From Irpex lacteus (Eukaryota; Basidiomycota; Agaricomycetes; Polyporales; Irpicaceae): a stretch of 64,000 nt of DNA. Below the pieces are notes generated by a model that did no database searches, was not told the origin of the DNA, and saw nothing but the letters and a program-made list of their open reading frames with translations. Both the position numbers and the translations under genes were made by a program. The DNA lies in the NCBI GenBank assembly GCA_001986395.2, contig MQVO02000001.1:2480001-2544000 (forward strand), given 5' to 3'. Below, piece by piece: positions 35,901 to 46,373 of this stretch; within the stretch, counting starts at the first letter, position 1, and every line of letters begins with the position of its first letter.

Positions 35901-36633
35901 GCGGATTAACGCGGAGAAGCTCAAAGCTGAACTAGACCAGTATGTGGTGGACGATGAAACTATACGCCAAGTCGAACTTGCCGAATCTATAAGACGCATG
36001 GCAGAGCTCAGGCAGATCGAGCAGAGAGAAAAGGAGGAGGCATTACATAAGGAACAGAGAGAAAAGGAGGAGATATTGAGGCGCGAGCGGGAAGAGGCGG
36101 AACGCCTGATAAGCGAACAGCGCGAACGAGAAGAGCAGACAAGACGTGAGGCAGAGGCGCGACAACGACGTTATGAACAGGCCGTGAGGACGGAGCAAGT
36201 GCGATGCAGAACAGCAGATTTGCAGTTCTGGCGGAGCTCGACTGCCAATCAATGGAACGAACAACGTGCCCTCGAGAGATTCAAGTTCTTCAGCGACGAT
36301 TTCGACACAGTCAAATTTCACGATTTGCAGCCTCTCACATTCGAAAACGTCCCTTGGCCTATTCTCGTCCAGCCCCGTGCGATGACCTTCGAAACCATCG
36401 ACTGGAGCGCAGTGGAAAAGTTCTTCGACGCCGTAGAGAAATTGATGCAGGACAGGGCAGAGTTCAGGGCTCTCGTGGAGAAGGCGCATCGTAGGTTTCA
36501 TCCGGACAAATGGAGAGCACGTGGTATTCTTAGTTCCGTGTGGGATGATGATCTGCGTGGTCAGTTGGAGGCCGCTGGAAATGTGGTAGCTCAAGCTATC
36601 ACTCCACTGTGGTTGAAGGCTAGGCAGGCATAA
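32936..36633 (+). CDS. Multi-RRM-like / coiled-coil / HPDK-motif protein, copy B
   Basis: Paralogue of the gene at 28716-32380 with the same exon plan. Module 1 begins MATPSPTNYPPHPLLKEPVL and holds YVADPPKHVQWAQLKITFGR, WFRSVGPLVSVRTNMSMGN and LTLRFFDPCSVRCSG. Module 2 starts after an intron that removes the apparent TAA at 34222-34224, giving TMDNTARPQNSMPNSHPLLS; it contains VLYIANPPSHVVWVRLQAEF, LFRQAGPLVSIRMNADIGD, LRTFDPCGLRCS, and an RRM ending HALQAMDGRLFRGRVMTVRY. The coiled coil is somewhat longer than in copy A, with an EQREKEE/KEQREKEE-type repeat near 36020-36075. The C-terminus reads KAHRRFHPDKWRARGILSS and VVAQAITPLWLKARQA. All exons stay open, so both copies look functional. 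Role unknown; nucleic-acid binding plus a chaperone-linked or scaffolding function is only a hypothesis. Confidence 0.75.
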
Positions 36634-38075
36634 TTGTAGAACTTACGGTCGTATCTAGGATATTTTGTTGCCTTGCTTATCATTTCAGGTCACTGTTCCG
36701 GCTGTCAAAGTTTCTGACTCCAAGTCGAGGAAGTAGTAGTAACCAGTACGAGTGATAGTAGCATCAGGTACTAAGCCTGAGAAAGGGTTTCTTTCCTTGA
36801 GATCCGGTATCTCTATTGCGCTTTACATCAGAGCATGTGTCTGTAGTTTGTCGTGGTAGTACAACAGTGCGGAACAGAGGTTGCAGGAACTTAAAGAATT
36901 GCCATTTAAGTGCTTTATACGAACACCACGTGGAACTGACGCTGACGCCGTCGGGTGGCGGGAAGCGATTGTGAAGTTTGTTTGAACTTTCAGGCCGCCG
37001 CAGTACTTATGGCACATAGACTGCGGTTTCGCAAGTACCGATCGACCAATTAAGTATTCGAAATAAATTGTGGTCCTATGATAAGTCTCCGGAATCGCAG
37101 GCGAGGTTCGTCTTTCTGACTCCCTCTTCCCTCGCCGATTTTGAACACCCTGACTATAGTTTTCTCTAGCTGCGCCAACCTCGAAGTGTCTGAGTCCATT
37201 TTTGCTGCGCTTGCGCTGGCCTTTATGGAATTGAATCCAGGAACAGAGGTCGGTCTGCGGAAACATTAAACGGCCGTGCTGCTATAGACTCATCAACTTA
37301 TGCACTCTCCGGCCATATCTCATGCACAGCTAAATGGCCATGCGGTTCTCAGTTGTTCATGGGCGGTTAGTCAGCTGCGGTTGTGCATTGGTTCGGCAAC
37401 TCTATATTGCGAGCGCGCGCAAACAGAAAGTATGTTTATTACCATCGAAATGACCGTACACAGAGTGACCACTATGCATAGGAGGCACGTCTTCAGACTC
37501 ACAGATGGAACGTACGAGGTGATGCGCAGCCATCATCCCGACAGTATCTATGGATTTGTTTCCAGGATGGCCGTTGAGTTTCTTAGCTGCCGACTGCTGT
37601 CTCGTTCGCAGAGTTTTAAGCAACGAATTAACACCACAACAAAACTTGGAGCTCCCTGAGCGATGGTCACTGCCTGTATGACCTGTTAATACGCCCGCCG
37701 GGTAGGAGGGGCAGCAAATATGGACGATTATTGAGTATGGACTCAGGCAGAGGCATATTATCTGGTCGTAATACTGATGCTAGCGTTTGTGGTGCCAACG
37801 ATGTTCTTCTGCGCAAACTTTGGTGTTGGAAAGGTCGTTACTGCTTCCTGACATGCTGCGGTCACGAGTAGTGCAGCTGCAACTTATCGCTGCTCCCCCA
37901 TACAAAGTGGGGAATACGATAATGAGTGGGAGCTGCGCTAGCGACTGTGACAAAGCGGCGTCTTCCCAAGTCACTATATAGTATCCTGAAGATATGGCCA
38001 GAGGCACCAAACAAACACACTTCACCTCCTTAGCTCAACGCACTCCTCATAACACCCCAACACGACACACACCTG
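36634..38075. other. Intergenic region, 1.4 kb
   Basis: A plus frame at 37300-37659 and minus frames at 36823-37266 and 37780-38025 have no recognisable domains. I see no supported gene. The right end should be the promoter of the small gene at 38076. Confidence 0.4.
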
Positions 38076-38520
38076 ATGTCTCGCTCCGTAACATCCCTTC
38101 CCGACTGCAACGAGAGCACGACCTCTCTCACCACCAGTCCCAACGCATCCACCGCTGAGCTGATCCCAAAGGTGCGCTGAAGAATTGTTCTCTGGTCTTG
38201 ACTGTCATTGCGTCTCACACAATTGATTCTCATTGCAGACTCCAACGCCAGCGTCGACGTCCACTACATCTTCCAGCTCGTCCGCCACGGTTACAACGGC
38301 AAAACAAGTCCCAGCGACGAAGGACTGGGAGAAGGCCTATGGAGAGCTTGCCTCCTCGATGGGATTCGCCGGAGCTGTTCCGCTCCCTCCTGCGAAGAAG
38401 AAGGTGAAAAATACCGGAAAGAAGAAGAGTGGTAAAGGAGGAGAAACTTCAAGCTCATCGCAGGTCTCGTTGTCGGCTACGACGGGTACCTCGCAGGGCA
38501 ATAGCACTACAAATGCCTGA
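38076..38520 (+). CDS. Small Ser/Thr/Lys-rich protein of unknown function
   Basis: Two exons with one intron (starting at about 38172) join MSRSVTSLPDCNESTTSL...AELIPK to TPTPASTSTTSSSSSATVTT. Most of the product (about 125 residues) is low-complexity Ser/Thr. One ordered-looking core, KDWEKAYGELASSMGFAGAV, is followed by a PLPPAKKKVKNTGKKKSGKG basic patch. The short aromatic core flanked by disorder is a pattern I associate with conserved but uncharacterised basidiomycete proteins. The basic patch could be a nuclear-localisation signal. No function can be assigned. Confidence 0.6.
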
Positions 38521-39041
38521 GGGTTCAGGGTGCGCAAAGGGCTGTGAGTGGCGTGCCTCTCGCCGTACCATTCGGACTGATCTAAACTGCCTTCAAGGAG
38601 ACCTGAAGACGTTCTTTCCTTTTTTAACGGCCCGGAGCTCCTAACTGCCTTTTGTACGGTACCTGGAGTGCTTAGTTCGTATCAAAGTATTGAGACCAAG
38701 ACTTTTGCTAATTCACGCTGCACTAGCTTTGCCTTGGATTTCTTTGAAATTATGCTCTCTCCCTCTCTCCCTGTTCTTTCGCTATCACAACGCTACCACG
38801 AATGCACAAGGATAAACGAACGTGATTCGGGTTGTACTACTACTGCCATTTCCCTCCTAAATTCCTGGATCGTATTCTTGAATTCGCTCAGCACTAAGAA
38901 AACCACCACAACGTGGGCGATCCGTACATGGAAAACTTTATTCGCGCACACAGATTTTTGGAATACTATTTTCCTTAGAGCTATCGATAGATTATACACG
39001 AGTTTAAATCCCACTTCGGGCAACGACTAGCTAGTATGTGC
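38521..39041. other. Convergent 3' region
   Basis: Lies between the stops of the small plus-strand gene and the minus-strand kinase. It probably holds both 3' UTRs. No gene is recognised. Confidence 0.5.
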
Positions 39042-40430
39042 CTATTCGTCGCGGAGCCAGGGAAGTGTCTGTAGTTCAGTCGCAGAAAGCCTGTCATCCG
39101 GATGAACGCGAAGCATAGCGGTCAAAAACTCGAGCAGGTCTGGGGTATATACGCCGTATATCTCCAGAATCTCTTGAAGAGACTCGCGAGACTTTTGCGC
39201 AATGATTAATTGAGGCTCTATAGAAGTATTAGTCCAGCGCGAGATAATCATGAGGCTAAAAATTACGCGTACGTCCGTTGTCGTTGAAGAATTGATCATA
39301 CTTGCGTCCAGTTTGAAAAAAGGTTCGTATCCGGGGGAAGTCAGCGTCATCCACCAGAGTACCCAAGATTCGAGCTAGATGATACTGTTCAGCAGTGAAA
39401 CGTTCGAGGGGCTTTGGCCTGAACAGATTATGTGCAGTGAGAAGTTGGAACACCTGGTTTGGCGTAAACATTATCATTCCGGATTCCCTTTTGAACAGGA
39501 GGATACCACTCACGATGCATCCAAGATTCCATATATCTACTTTAACTCCCCATTCACAGCCAAGAAGGACTTCTGGAGACCTCAAAGCGACAGGCTGAAT
39601 AAGACGATTTATTCGCGCATCTAGAGGTATTGCTGCTCGGTTTGATCAGAAAAAGGACCAGATATAAGTTCAAATATAAGTTTACCTGTTCCATAGTCAA
39701 TAAGAACGATATTATCAGGGTCAAGCATCCGTGCGGCATCGAATTTGCCATCAGCTGTTAGTGTACTTCTTGTAAACAGAATATTGTCCTGTTTGATATC
39801 TATCCACATGGACTTTAGTCCCATGCATATTAGAGGTATTTATCTTCAAGAGCCACGCTCACCTGTATGAACGACGTTGCATCCATCGTGGAGCGCCGAA
39901 AGAGCGCGCAATATTTGGCGGGTCAGATGCTTCACTATAGGAGGGGACAATGCCACAGGACCATCTTCTGTCTTAATAAGATCTTGCACTGAAGGACCAA
40001 GCGCTTCGGTAACCAAACAAAGATGATCACCACGGACACCAGAGGCCATAAAGTGGTCTAACAGAGGGGGAAGATTGCGAATCCCGGGCTGCGAGGACGG
40101 CAAATTGGAGATACGCTTCATTACGCGGTATTCGAAGGCATGCTCTTCCTGTAAAGAAGTCACGTAGTCCGTCAGTACCTTCACCGCAACAGTTTTCCTC
40201 GACCTGGGAGCGATATCAGAATATACCGTACTACAGAGTGATCACAGGAGAACATACGGCGCGAGCTCCTCTGCGAGCCATACTGTAGATTCATAGCCTT
40301 GACCAAGGCGACTCAGAATCTTGTAACGATCGTTGACAACTTGCTGAGGTCGTAGGGTTAGATGCAATGGATCCTCCGGCTTGATGGCCTTGTTGGGGAG
40401 TCGCAAGAGTCTCGCCACATACTTGAACAT
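39042..40430 (-). CDS. SRPK-like serine/threonine protein kinase
   Basis: Starts MFKYVARLLRLPNKAIKPED. The glycine loop reads ILSRLGQGYESTVWLAEEL; after an intron TVAVKVLTDYVTSLQEEHAF supplies the VAVK lysine and following helix. The hinge region is HLCLVTEALGPSVQDLI. The catalytic loop, across a splice, is HTDIKQDNILF (HTD for HRD, as is usual in SRPKs), and the metal-binding motif is IDYG instead of DFG. ALRSPEVLLGCEWGVKVDIW holds the APE-equivalent and the F-helix Asp. The C-lobe ends HPDDRLSATELQTLPWLRDE. Related Agaricomycete kinases form large families; SRPKs phosphorylate SR splicing factors, but this divergent member's substrate is open. The large spacer insert typical of true SRPKs is absent. 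About six introns. Confidence 0.83.
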
Positions 40431-40713
40431 GACGCAGCTGGCTAAAGCCGAGAGATTGTCAGCGTACAGTCAACGCCACCGGTACCAATAGGCCAACAGG
40501 CAATTTGGATCCGGGAACTGCCGCGATGCAACTACCAGGTAGTCAGGGCCTAGTCAGGTTCGATGAGCCTCATTAGGGATGGCAACTGACCGCGTGCAGA
40601 GATCAGAATCTAGAGAAAATAATGACATTATAATGACTTAGCATCCATACACATAATCTATCCGAATGCCAGACTACTCGACCGCAACACAACCGAGGTT
40701 TACACTACTGCAA

Positions 40714-42060
40714 TTATGACGGTGGTAATATCTCCAGCGGCAACTGATCGTATCTTGGAGGAAGAGGGCTTGTACCGTCCGTCTGGAAGAAGTCTTCGAG
40801 GACGAGTGGCCGCAAGTTGAAACCCTGAGATAACATGTAAAGGTGAATCAACAATTCAGATGTGGACGTTGATACCTACCTCTTCGTGAAGACGAGCCAG
40901 TTCTTGCTCGTCGTCTCCTACTTCCCGAAGCAGCTCTCGCATCGGTAACATAGCAGCATTCCTGCACAGCTCCTTGATTTCAGAGCCAGACAGGCCGTCT
41001 GTGCGTTCAGCGAGGACAGTCATTGGGAAGCCTTCGCTCAGCTTAGTATCTTTGAGAACCTGCACATAGCTTTAGTACCAATACCGTCAATCAATACATA
41101 AAGGCTTACCAGAGCCAATATCTTGAGTCTTTGATCAAAGTTTGGCAATCCGACAGCGAACCGCTTTGGCATTCTTCGCAAGATAGCGCTGTCGATGTCA
41201 TTCGGTCTGTTTGTAGCACCAAGAACCACTATCCGGTCCGGGTTCGACAATAATCCATCCCACAATCTACACAGAAGAGTGAGTTTCTCCAGCAGCTATA
41301 AAAGCACGAGCATTTGTGGTACGTACGTCATGAATTCTGCTTTCATCATACCCGTTGCCTCGTGGTCTTCTTTCTGTCTTTGTCGCAAGAACGAGTCAAT
41401 TTCATCAATGAAGACGATGCTGGGTTGTGTTTTGCGAGCAAGCGAGAAGAGAGCCGCGATGAGTTTGTTTGAGTCGCCGAACCACTTGCTGGTCAGCACA
41501 GAAGCGGCGATGTTTATAAAGGTAGCACCGGACTCCTTTGCTAGTGCTTTCGCGAGCATCGTTTTGCCGCAGCCCGGTGGACCAAACAGGAGAACACCTT
41601 TGGGCGCGCCGAGTAGGGAGGAAGAAGAGAAGAGATGGGGGTATTGAAGAGGGTATATGACTGATTCACGGAGGGACGCTATGATGGGTTCTAAGCCACC
41701 AATGTCTGCATGTCGAGCGGTTAGTTAGCTGTCTGAGGCGATGTTGCAGCAGACGCACCCGAGAATCGCACGTCAATATCATCTGGGTGTATAACCTCTG
41801 ATGCTATTTGACCTGGAGAGCAGCAGAGACTGAGTTGGGTGTGCACCTGAAGTAGGGTAGTACTCACGTTCATACTCGTCCAACACCAGATCTTTGAACC
41901 CCAGCTTCAACAGTGCCGACGGCTTAGGTTTCGGGTCCGGTCTTCGTGGATCTAATAGATTAAAGTACTGCAGCAATTGTCATGTGAGTCCAGCACGGAA
42001 GGGTTGACCAGCACACTCACTCTGAATGAGAGCCACACGACTACCTTGCGCAGACTGTAA
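40714..42060 (-). CDS. MSP1: Msp1/ATAD1 outer-mitochondrial-membrane AAA ATPase (5' end uncertain)
   Basis: Exons give [53 protein letters not shown], the Walker [21 protein letters not shown], Walker [41 protein letters not shown] with sensor 1, and the arginine finger region [19 protein letters not shown]. The C-terminus reads [20 protein letters not shown] to LEILPPS. Motif order and spacing match Msp1, which extracts mislocalised tail-anchored proteins from the mitochondrial outer membrane. An N-terminal membrane helix is expected. I could not find an ATG joining cleanly upstream of the first conserved exon, so the start (somewhere between about 42000 and 42370) is unresolved. Confidence 0.9.
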
Positions 42061-42619
42061 GCGACACGTATGATGCGTAAGTTGTAAGAAGGCAGCGCAC
42101 TGGAACCGTAGAAAGAATGACAGCTAGATGGTTTGCGTTTGTAAGAGGCCGATCATACCCACCAGCCACGAACGCACACACCTTCTAGAATTGTCTTTCG
42201 CGTGCTTAGTGAACCTGCCATCTCCCGCTTCTAACTGTAGTTCAGTGATAGACGAGGTATAGATTTTCTCGTCTATTATGTGTTCGTTATAGTGGATAGA
42301 ATAAGTGAAACCCGAGAGGTCGTAGAACGCGTTGGTGGTAAAGAGACAAGGTGTGGCGGTCGCAGTCAAGCGCTCACGCCACCACGCTCGATTTGGCCAC
42401 AGTCGGCAACTCTTGTGTAAGAATCACGAGCCTACAGTGAATAATGGGGCGCATTGGGATTCTTAATTCAAAACGGTACCATCGGGTGTAGAAAAACATT
42501 AGAGACATGGTAGATAGTAAGTACTCAACCTCTTCTCGATATCCTCCACCTCCTCCACTGCCCTCCGGTCTTTCAGGATAATTTCTCCGTGCGCTTATGA
42601 TGTACTGGTACTTTAATAT
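42061..42619. other. MSP1 5' region and esterase 1 3' flank
   Basis: Should contain the missing first exon(s) and promoter of MSP1. An open frame at 42124-42369 on the minus strand lacks an ATG at its head and has no family resemblance. Confidence 0.4.
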
Positions 42620-45053
42620 TTAGAGGGGGGACCGCAGAGATAGGTTTGTGATAAATTCCATCTGATCCACACGGTAGTTGTCCGTTGTGATAGTACGGGG
42701 CGTGTCACCATCCAGGAACGTCAAAAGCTGTGGGTTCGAGTTGGTGTATTTTGGCCAATGAGTGACCGTCGGTCCATTGGGGTCTAGGTTGTTGACGAAA
42801 TTAATGATGTAGTCGGTCAAATCACCTCCGGAGTAGACGTTCAGAAGTTCCGTAGCGTGGAACTGGGCATCATGTAATGAGATAAACTCGAGACAGACGC
42901 GGGTTGTAAAGCTCACCGAACCCAGGATTGGTGCCGTCTTGTACCTCTTGTGCACTGAGGCATGTGATCAGATTCAGTGTGTATGGTGTATTCTATTTAA
43001 AACGTACGGTAAGACCATGTAGCCTGCTTGTTCGAACGTTCCTGAAGGAAGAATCGCCTTGGTGCCTGGAAGACAAAGTCTCCCTGAATGGATGACAGCC
43101 TCTTGAACTGGGGAGTCAAAGCATTAGAAGTCCCAGTGTCGTACGGTGATCCAGCAGTGATATCCGAGGGATATAATCGGAGGAATTCGTCGATAGTCGC
43201 CTCCGAAGCTGCTGGCAGGTACGAGTGCTGGAGGAGGTCGGCTACCTGAGCATCCGTCCTGCATAAGAAGGAAACATTGAGTGATGTTGCAGTCGGAGAT
43301 CATTGCTCTACTCACGTTATATTTGTCAGTGAGATTGTGAAAAGCGTTCCTTCATCATCGTTGTTCTATCGGTACTACCATCAGTACTATGGCAGAGACA
43401 CGGGTTCTAAGTTGTAGACTTACACCACTGACGAAGGGAACCTTTGCAACTTTGCCGCTCCGAACCAAGTGCTGGGGAGGTTCCGTAATAAACACGCCGT
43501 CCGCTCGTGGAAGGTAACCAAGGTCCACACCCTACATGAAAATAAGTGTTTTGAGGAATTTGGAAAATGACCAAACGGCGACTTACTGTGTGACCAAGCA
43601 AGGCAGGCGCCTGATCGGACGCAGCTTTCAAGATTGGGTATGGCACCTTACGAAGACATGCCAACGTATCCGAAGATCCAGAACAGCCCGTCTGCTGCAC
43701 AATAGCATCGTACACTGGCTGCCCCACAGTGATGTCTCCCACAGGAATAGGAGCACCCGATTCCGAGAAAGCACCACGAAACAGTCCCTCATTGTCACCA
43801 TTGTTGGCAACCAGATGCAAAGCAGCAGAGATAGCGCCAGCAGATTCACCCCAACTAAAACGAAACCGAATGAGCGTTACATGCATGTGTTTTGTCGGAA
43901 GAGGAGACGACGTACATGGTGACCTTCGTAGGGTCTCCGTTGAATGCTGAGATGTATTTTTGCACCCATCGCAGAGCCTGGCGTTCTAGCGCACAGGTGA
44001 GTTTGATGGTTAGCAAACCCGATCATTCCTCATGAAGAAGCGGTAAAAATGCTCACGATCCCGTAAACCAAGGTTGCCTATACCTGCTTCCTTGACTTCT
44101 GCACCAGCCAGGAAACCAAAGGCTGTGACGGGATGATCTCAGCGTTGATAAACAATCTCATATTGACTCCACAAACCTGAAAGTCTGAATACCATGTCCA
44201 GTCAATAGTCTTATCACTTTCACATAACGGGCACATACCTGTAGTTCATGCTGACGTACACCACGGGGCTGCCCAATTCAATTGAACGGTTGACAATGAC
44301 GCCTCCGTCGTAGCTATACAGACTCAACATTAGACTAGCCTGCATCCGCGGGTAGCATTTGTCACTTACATCGCTGTAGCCCCAGATTCGAACCCGCCTA
44401 CGAGAAGTCAGTGTTGTGTCCGAAGTTTAGATACGCGCAAGTGACATTACCACCGTAGATCCACTAACACATGGTAAGCTGAATGCATGGATCGACAGGT
44501 AATTAAACGAAGCACTCACGACTGCGACGGGTAGTTTCGTGCCATGTGGTACATTGTTCGGTGTCCAAACGTTCAGAGTGAGACCTGAGCGACGTCAATA
44601 ACAGCCACACATTCAAACTACAGATATCACTTACAGTCTTCGCCACTTGTAAAAGGCACGGCAAAGAACTTGGCGATCATGTCTTTTACAACGTCTGACG
44701 CAGCTTGGGGTGGAAAGTTGGTCGTGGACGCTTGCTGAGGGCACGCATTCCCGAAAGACGTCGCCAAATGGGTACCCGTATACGGGTCATTTGGCACGGG
44801 TAGGCGGAACCTCAGGTCCCCCGTACTAAGCACAGGCAGATGTCAGAGAGCGAGCGTGAGTTAGCAACAGCAGCAGCACTTACGGTGGTTTCGCGAATGG
44901 TATACCGAGAAATTTGCTGACATTCCCACTGGCAGCACCGACAAAAGTGCCATGGTCCAAGGTTACGGTAGGAATACTACGGCGAGCTGGCACTGCCCCA
45001 AGGACTGCAGACCAGAGAGTTGCAGACAATACAAGGCTGAGCAGGGTGAGCAT
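42620..45053 (-). CDS. Secreted type-B carboxylesterase/lipase, copy 1
   Basis: MLTLLSLVLSATLWSAVLG is a signal peptide. Then VTLDHGTFVGAASGNVSKFL, GIPFAKPP, TGDLRFRLPVP, NACPQQAS, LTLNVWTPNNVP and the oxyanion-hole segment YGGGFESG. The nucleophile elbow, joined by splicing, is WGESAGAISAALHLVANNG; the acid lies in SGNNDDEGTLF and the His in the GSFHATELLNVYSGG region, so a Ser-Glu-His triad is complete. The last exon ends DQMEFITNLSLRSPL. About 560 residues and some 12 introns. Type-B fungal esterases/lipases hydrolyse carboxyl esters outside the cell; the substrate is unknown. The start is the first in-frame ATG, 59 bp downstream of a TATA-like element. A close paralogue follows at 46374-48833. 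Confidence 0.9.
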
Positions 45054-45111
45054 CGTGTGCGGCTGCGCTAGCTGCTGAGTTTCCAAAGCATGGTCAAGCA
45101 GCCCGAAGAGC

Positions 45112-45118
45112 TTTTAAA
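45112..45118 (-). promoter_or_regulatory. TATA-like element of esterase 1
   Basis: The minus-strand TTTAAAA lies 59 bp from the ATG at 45053. The same element occurs at exactly the same distance upstream of esterase 2. Confidence 0.5.
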
Positions 45119-45587
45119 CCGGTACTGCTCGCTTACAGCCGCGTGACTTCGATCCCTCGGCTACGAGCACGAATGTACAACCAGCTGCGATTTGTACGAC
45201 CGCATGGAGAATCACTCGAGACGGCAACTGGTAGGTCAGAGCACACGTAAGTACATGCCCCTGTCCTAAAGATATTAGTCATTTCGTTTAGCCAGTGAGA
45301 AGACAGAATGTTCTTACCGCCCGTGTGAGCCCCGCAGAATGGGAGCTAGCATATTGCATGAGATTACAATGAGGGAACAGGTGACCTGTTAAGGTACGTC
45401 TTAATATGTTCGAAACGTAAAGTGACAGGTGGGCCACTGCTCAGATGATCAGCTTGTGCACAGAATCACCGCACTTACGAGTGAATAATGACGCCCCGGG
45501 CCCTAGACATGGGAAAATGTGATTTTGTGCTATGTACCCAATTGCTCGCTTGCTCTCCCTTGCTACCCCTAACGGGTGGAAATTCCG

Positions 45588-45962
45588 TTAAATGCGCAGG
45601 GCAGATAGCTTAATAAAGCCGGCTTTCTCGAGCCAAGGATACAAAGGGGTCAACGACTGGCTGCTAGCTTCTAAAAATAGGTTCGTGATGCATTGACCAA
45701 TGCCCTGTGGATCAACGCGAAGGGCTTGCGTGATAGCCATTGCGTCTGGCCAGCGTTGGCTTTCTTCAGCAACATATGTAGGACTATGTAGGAAGGAACG
45801 CGCTCCAATGGCAAGCTCACCAATCTTACGAAGCCACCAAGAATATTGCACTCCCCAGAGACCTGAGACCTTGAGGCTCTCTCTCGATGAACATGCGTTC
45901 GACGTACTTAAGCCTGCTCGTACGCGAGACTCGCCTTTGTGAGAAGTCCCCCGTGGGAACAC
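45588..45962 (-). pseudogene. Coding-like fragment duplicated upstream of each esterase
   Basis: In this copy a 124-codon frame is open, containing YSWWLRKIGELAIGARSFL, ESQRWPDAMAITQALRVD and LEASSQSLTPLYPWLEKAGF. The homologous stretch upstream of esterase 2 (about 49450-50150) is broken by frameshifts and two inserted segments of about 200 bp. I recognise no family. It is likely the remnant of an older gene carried along in the esterase duplication, but a short functional gene cannot be excluded for this copy. Confidence 0.4.
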
Positions 45963-46190
45963 TGAGTTTTAATTTTTCAGAGAGCGGCTGTCGTGAGCTG
46001 TTGTCAGTCTCATTTCTCGTTTGTCTGCGACATGTTTTTGAAGAATTTGTGCAACGATAGTGGTTATAAATGCTAAGAATATCTGCTGTGGCCCTAGGGT
46101 ACGAGCTGATCACAGAATGAACGTTAATGAACCTTCAAGCTTCATCGTCGGCATTTTCAACTCCACCATTCCCACGGGGAACTTCTCACA
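45938..46190. repeat. 22-bp inverted repeat (one mismatch) about 210 bp apart
   Basis: The left arm is 45938-45959 (tgtgagaagtcccccgtggg...). The right arm at 46169-46190 is its reverse complement with one mismatch. Flanking bases show weaker similarity beyond the arms. No transposase or target-site duplication is seen. Confidence 0.7.
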
Positions 46191-46373
46191 GCAAACGCCA
46201 CTGACTCCCGTCCTTGTTCCGGATCTGAAGTACGAAGACAAGCTAGAATCGAATCGTCGAATCGCGACAGAGAATTTCCAGTGCGATTACAATCATTGCA
46301 CAATGATATTCAAAATATGGTATGTAGATCCTGAAAAGTCCTCCAAAGTATCCACCAAGTACTGCCTCACGCT

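Larger units (their letters stand above)
28375..36640 (+). repeat. Direct tandem duplication of a ~4-kb gene unit
   Basis: Unit 1 runs from about 28375 to 32390 and unit 2 from about 32615 to 36640. Promoter, 5' UTR, exon order, intron positions and 3' coding sequence are all recognisably repeated. The 5' UTR shares a long near-identical stretch ending in gatcgacatggctacacct at both start codons. Coding divergence is moderate (many synonymous and some amino-acid changes), so the duplication is not very recent. Unit borders are judged by eye. Confidence 0.85.
45054..46373. other. Spacer between the esterase copies
   Basis: Contains the promoter of esterase 1, sequence repeated upstream of esterase 2, a coding-like fragment at 45588-45962 and a 22-bp inverted repeat (separate entries). 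The plus frame at 46060-46377 has no recognised domain. Confidence 0.5.

Noticed and set aside
42124..42369. Open minus frame upstream of MSP1 as its N-terminus
   Set aside because: It has no ATG at its head, no membrane helix, and ends in a stop before the first conserved exon.
44380..44400. gattcgaacc on the plus strand, resembling a reversed tRNA B box
   Set aside because: It lies at an exon/intron border of esterase 1, and the paralogous position in copy 2 is different. No cloverleaf can be drawn.
45054..45091. N-terminal extension of the esterases upstream of the signal peptide (starts near 45086 and 48866)
   Set aside because: The extended frame begins with TTG, not ATG, and would start about 25 bp from the TATA-like element; the inner ATG gives a clean signal peptide.
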